Of a stretch of DNA of 6,070 nucleotides, positions 5,559 to 6,070 are shown piece after piece. The position numbers and the translations under genes are program-made. The notes under the pieces were generated by a model. It saw only the letters and a program-made list of their open reading frames with translations, was not told where the DNA came from and made no database searches. This DNA comes from CAZMUQ01 sp964569845 (lineage in GTDB: Archaea; Thermoproteota; Bathyarchaeia; Hecatellales; Hecatellaceae). Location: NCBI GenBank assembly GCA_964569845.1, contig CAZMUQ010000052.1:1-6070 (forward strand). The letters are read 5' to 3'. Numbering within the stretch: position 1 is the first letter of the stretch; each line of letters opens with the position of its first letter.

Positions 5559-6070
5559 TCACTCTCCTTTTTCAAGTTGTTTTATAAACTCGTAAATGTA
5601 AGGGAAATTGGTTTTATACCAGTCTTTGGCTTTGTCAAGTGTCCACTCAAAATATGCTCGGTCAAAACGAATCTGCGTTACAAACCTTCTTCCTGTTCCT
5701 TTAACCCATGCTGTTTGAATCCTAATCCCTTTATCTGCATCTATTGTTTGGTAGCGGATTGTTGAACGGTCAATTTGGCTTGGATTTATAAGCTGTAAAA
5801 CAATTTCATTTGTTAAATCATACCATTGAGGCTTCCAACCGAACTGTTCTTTTATTTCTTTACCAAAAACTGGTTCAGGTTCAGGAACAGGAATACCCAT
5901 CATTTGAAGCATCTTTAAAACTTGGCTACGAGATAATATTCCAACATCAGCACGAGCAAGGTCAACTAAATCTCTAATTCTTAAATCTTCAATTCCAGAT
6001 TTTGGGAAACCCCAGTTAAGTTTAACATGAACATCATCTAAGCTATAAGCCTTCAGCAATGGTTTCCAGA
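5559..6070 (-). CDS. Portal protein, C-terminal part with an extra C-terminal domain (5' end outside window)
   Basis: The reading frame is open to the window edge: upstream of the TTG at 6059 the frame continues as W-K-P, so that TTG is probably not the start and about 170 C-terminal residues are visible. The first third (motif VKLNWGFPKSGIEDL, then a helix with GILSRSQVLKML) resembles the end of HK97/SPP1-type portal proteins, which form the dodecameric ring at one capsid vertex through which DNA is packaged. After a proline-rich linker (PVPEPEP) comes a separate domain of about 60-70 residues containing RYQTIDADKGIRI, a basic stretch, an IRFD strand and WTLDKAKDWYK. I recall similar domains attached to phage capsid-maturation proteins, but its function is unknown to me. 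The gene ends with TGA two bases before the protease-gene spacer, and its last codons (AAA GGA GAG) supply the ribosome-binding site of the next gene, so the two are probably translationally coupled. The position just before the protease and capsid genes supports the portal call. Confidence 0.72.
   Translation of the reverse strand, partial: WKPLLKAYSLDDVHVKLNWGFPKSGIEDLRIRDLVDLARADVGILSRSQVLKMLQMMGIPVPEPEPVFGKEIKEQFGWKPQWYDLTNEIVLQLINPSQIDRSTIRYQTIDADKGIRIQTAWVKGTGRRFVTQIRFDRAYFEWTLDKAKDWYKTNFPYIYEFIKQLEKGE

Noticed and set aside
5577..5765. Plus-strand open frame of 62 codons opposite the portal end
   Set aside because: It is antisense to the portal C-terminal domain, has a Cys-rich low-quality composition, and has no supporting neighbour.
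6057..6059. TTG at 6059 as the true start of the rightmost gene
   Set aside because: The frame stays open to the window edge, and the protein begins in the middle of a portal C-terminal pattern, so it is a truncated longer gene.

Overview
The window is a stretch of head, neck and tail-tube genes from a tailed double-stranded DNA virus (or provirus) of the HK97 capsid lineage. All confidently called genes lie on the minus strand, so transcription runs from high to low coordinates. The host is not named by any gene. The DNA is AT-rich, arginine is mostly AGA/AGG, ATA is common, ribosome-binding sites look like GGAGGTGA or GGGGTGA, and four of the nine visible gene starts use TTG. Together with the style of the capsid protein this suggests an archaeal or thermophilic host, possibly an uncultured lineage, since the sequence is a scaffold with a 100-N gap. 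That host call is an inference.

Reading in the direction of transcription: (1) 6070-5559, the C-terminal end of a portal protein, cut by the window edge and carrying an extra domain at its end; (2) 5555-4648, a prohead maturation protease joined to a second conserved domain, with a strong internal ribosome-binding site and ATG at the domain junction; (3) 4548-4647, exactly 100 Ns; (4) 4547-3693, the HK97-fold major capsid protein, lacking its N-terminus because of the gap; (5) 3692-3603, a U-rich spacer that may act as a terminator or attenuator; (6) 3602-3183, a coiled-coil plus beta-rich protein, a candidate capsid decoration or fibre protein; (7) 3160-2519, a gp6-like head-tail connector; (8) 2574-2365, a small coiled-coil protein overlapping the connector by 56 bases; (9) 2351-2130, a small membrane protein; (10) 2128-1676, an HK97 gp10-like neck/tail protein; (11) 1683-1270, a tail-terminator-like protein; (12) 1257-1018, an unrecognised 79-residue protein; (13) 987-85, the tail tube protein. 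A weak convergent open frame on the plus strand (1-96) may be the end of another gene.

The genes form a standard assembly line. The portal nucleates the shell, the protease trims the capsid precursor, and the capsid protein builds the head. The connector, gp10-like and terminator proteins then join the head to the tail tube. The order is conventional. The points of interest are the internal start within the protease gene, the unresolved protease-capsid junction, the extra domains on portal and protease, and the small coiled-coil and membrane proteins inserted in the neck module. I see no tRNA, CRISPR array, insertion sequence, integrase or defence system.
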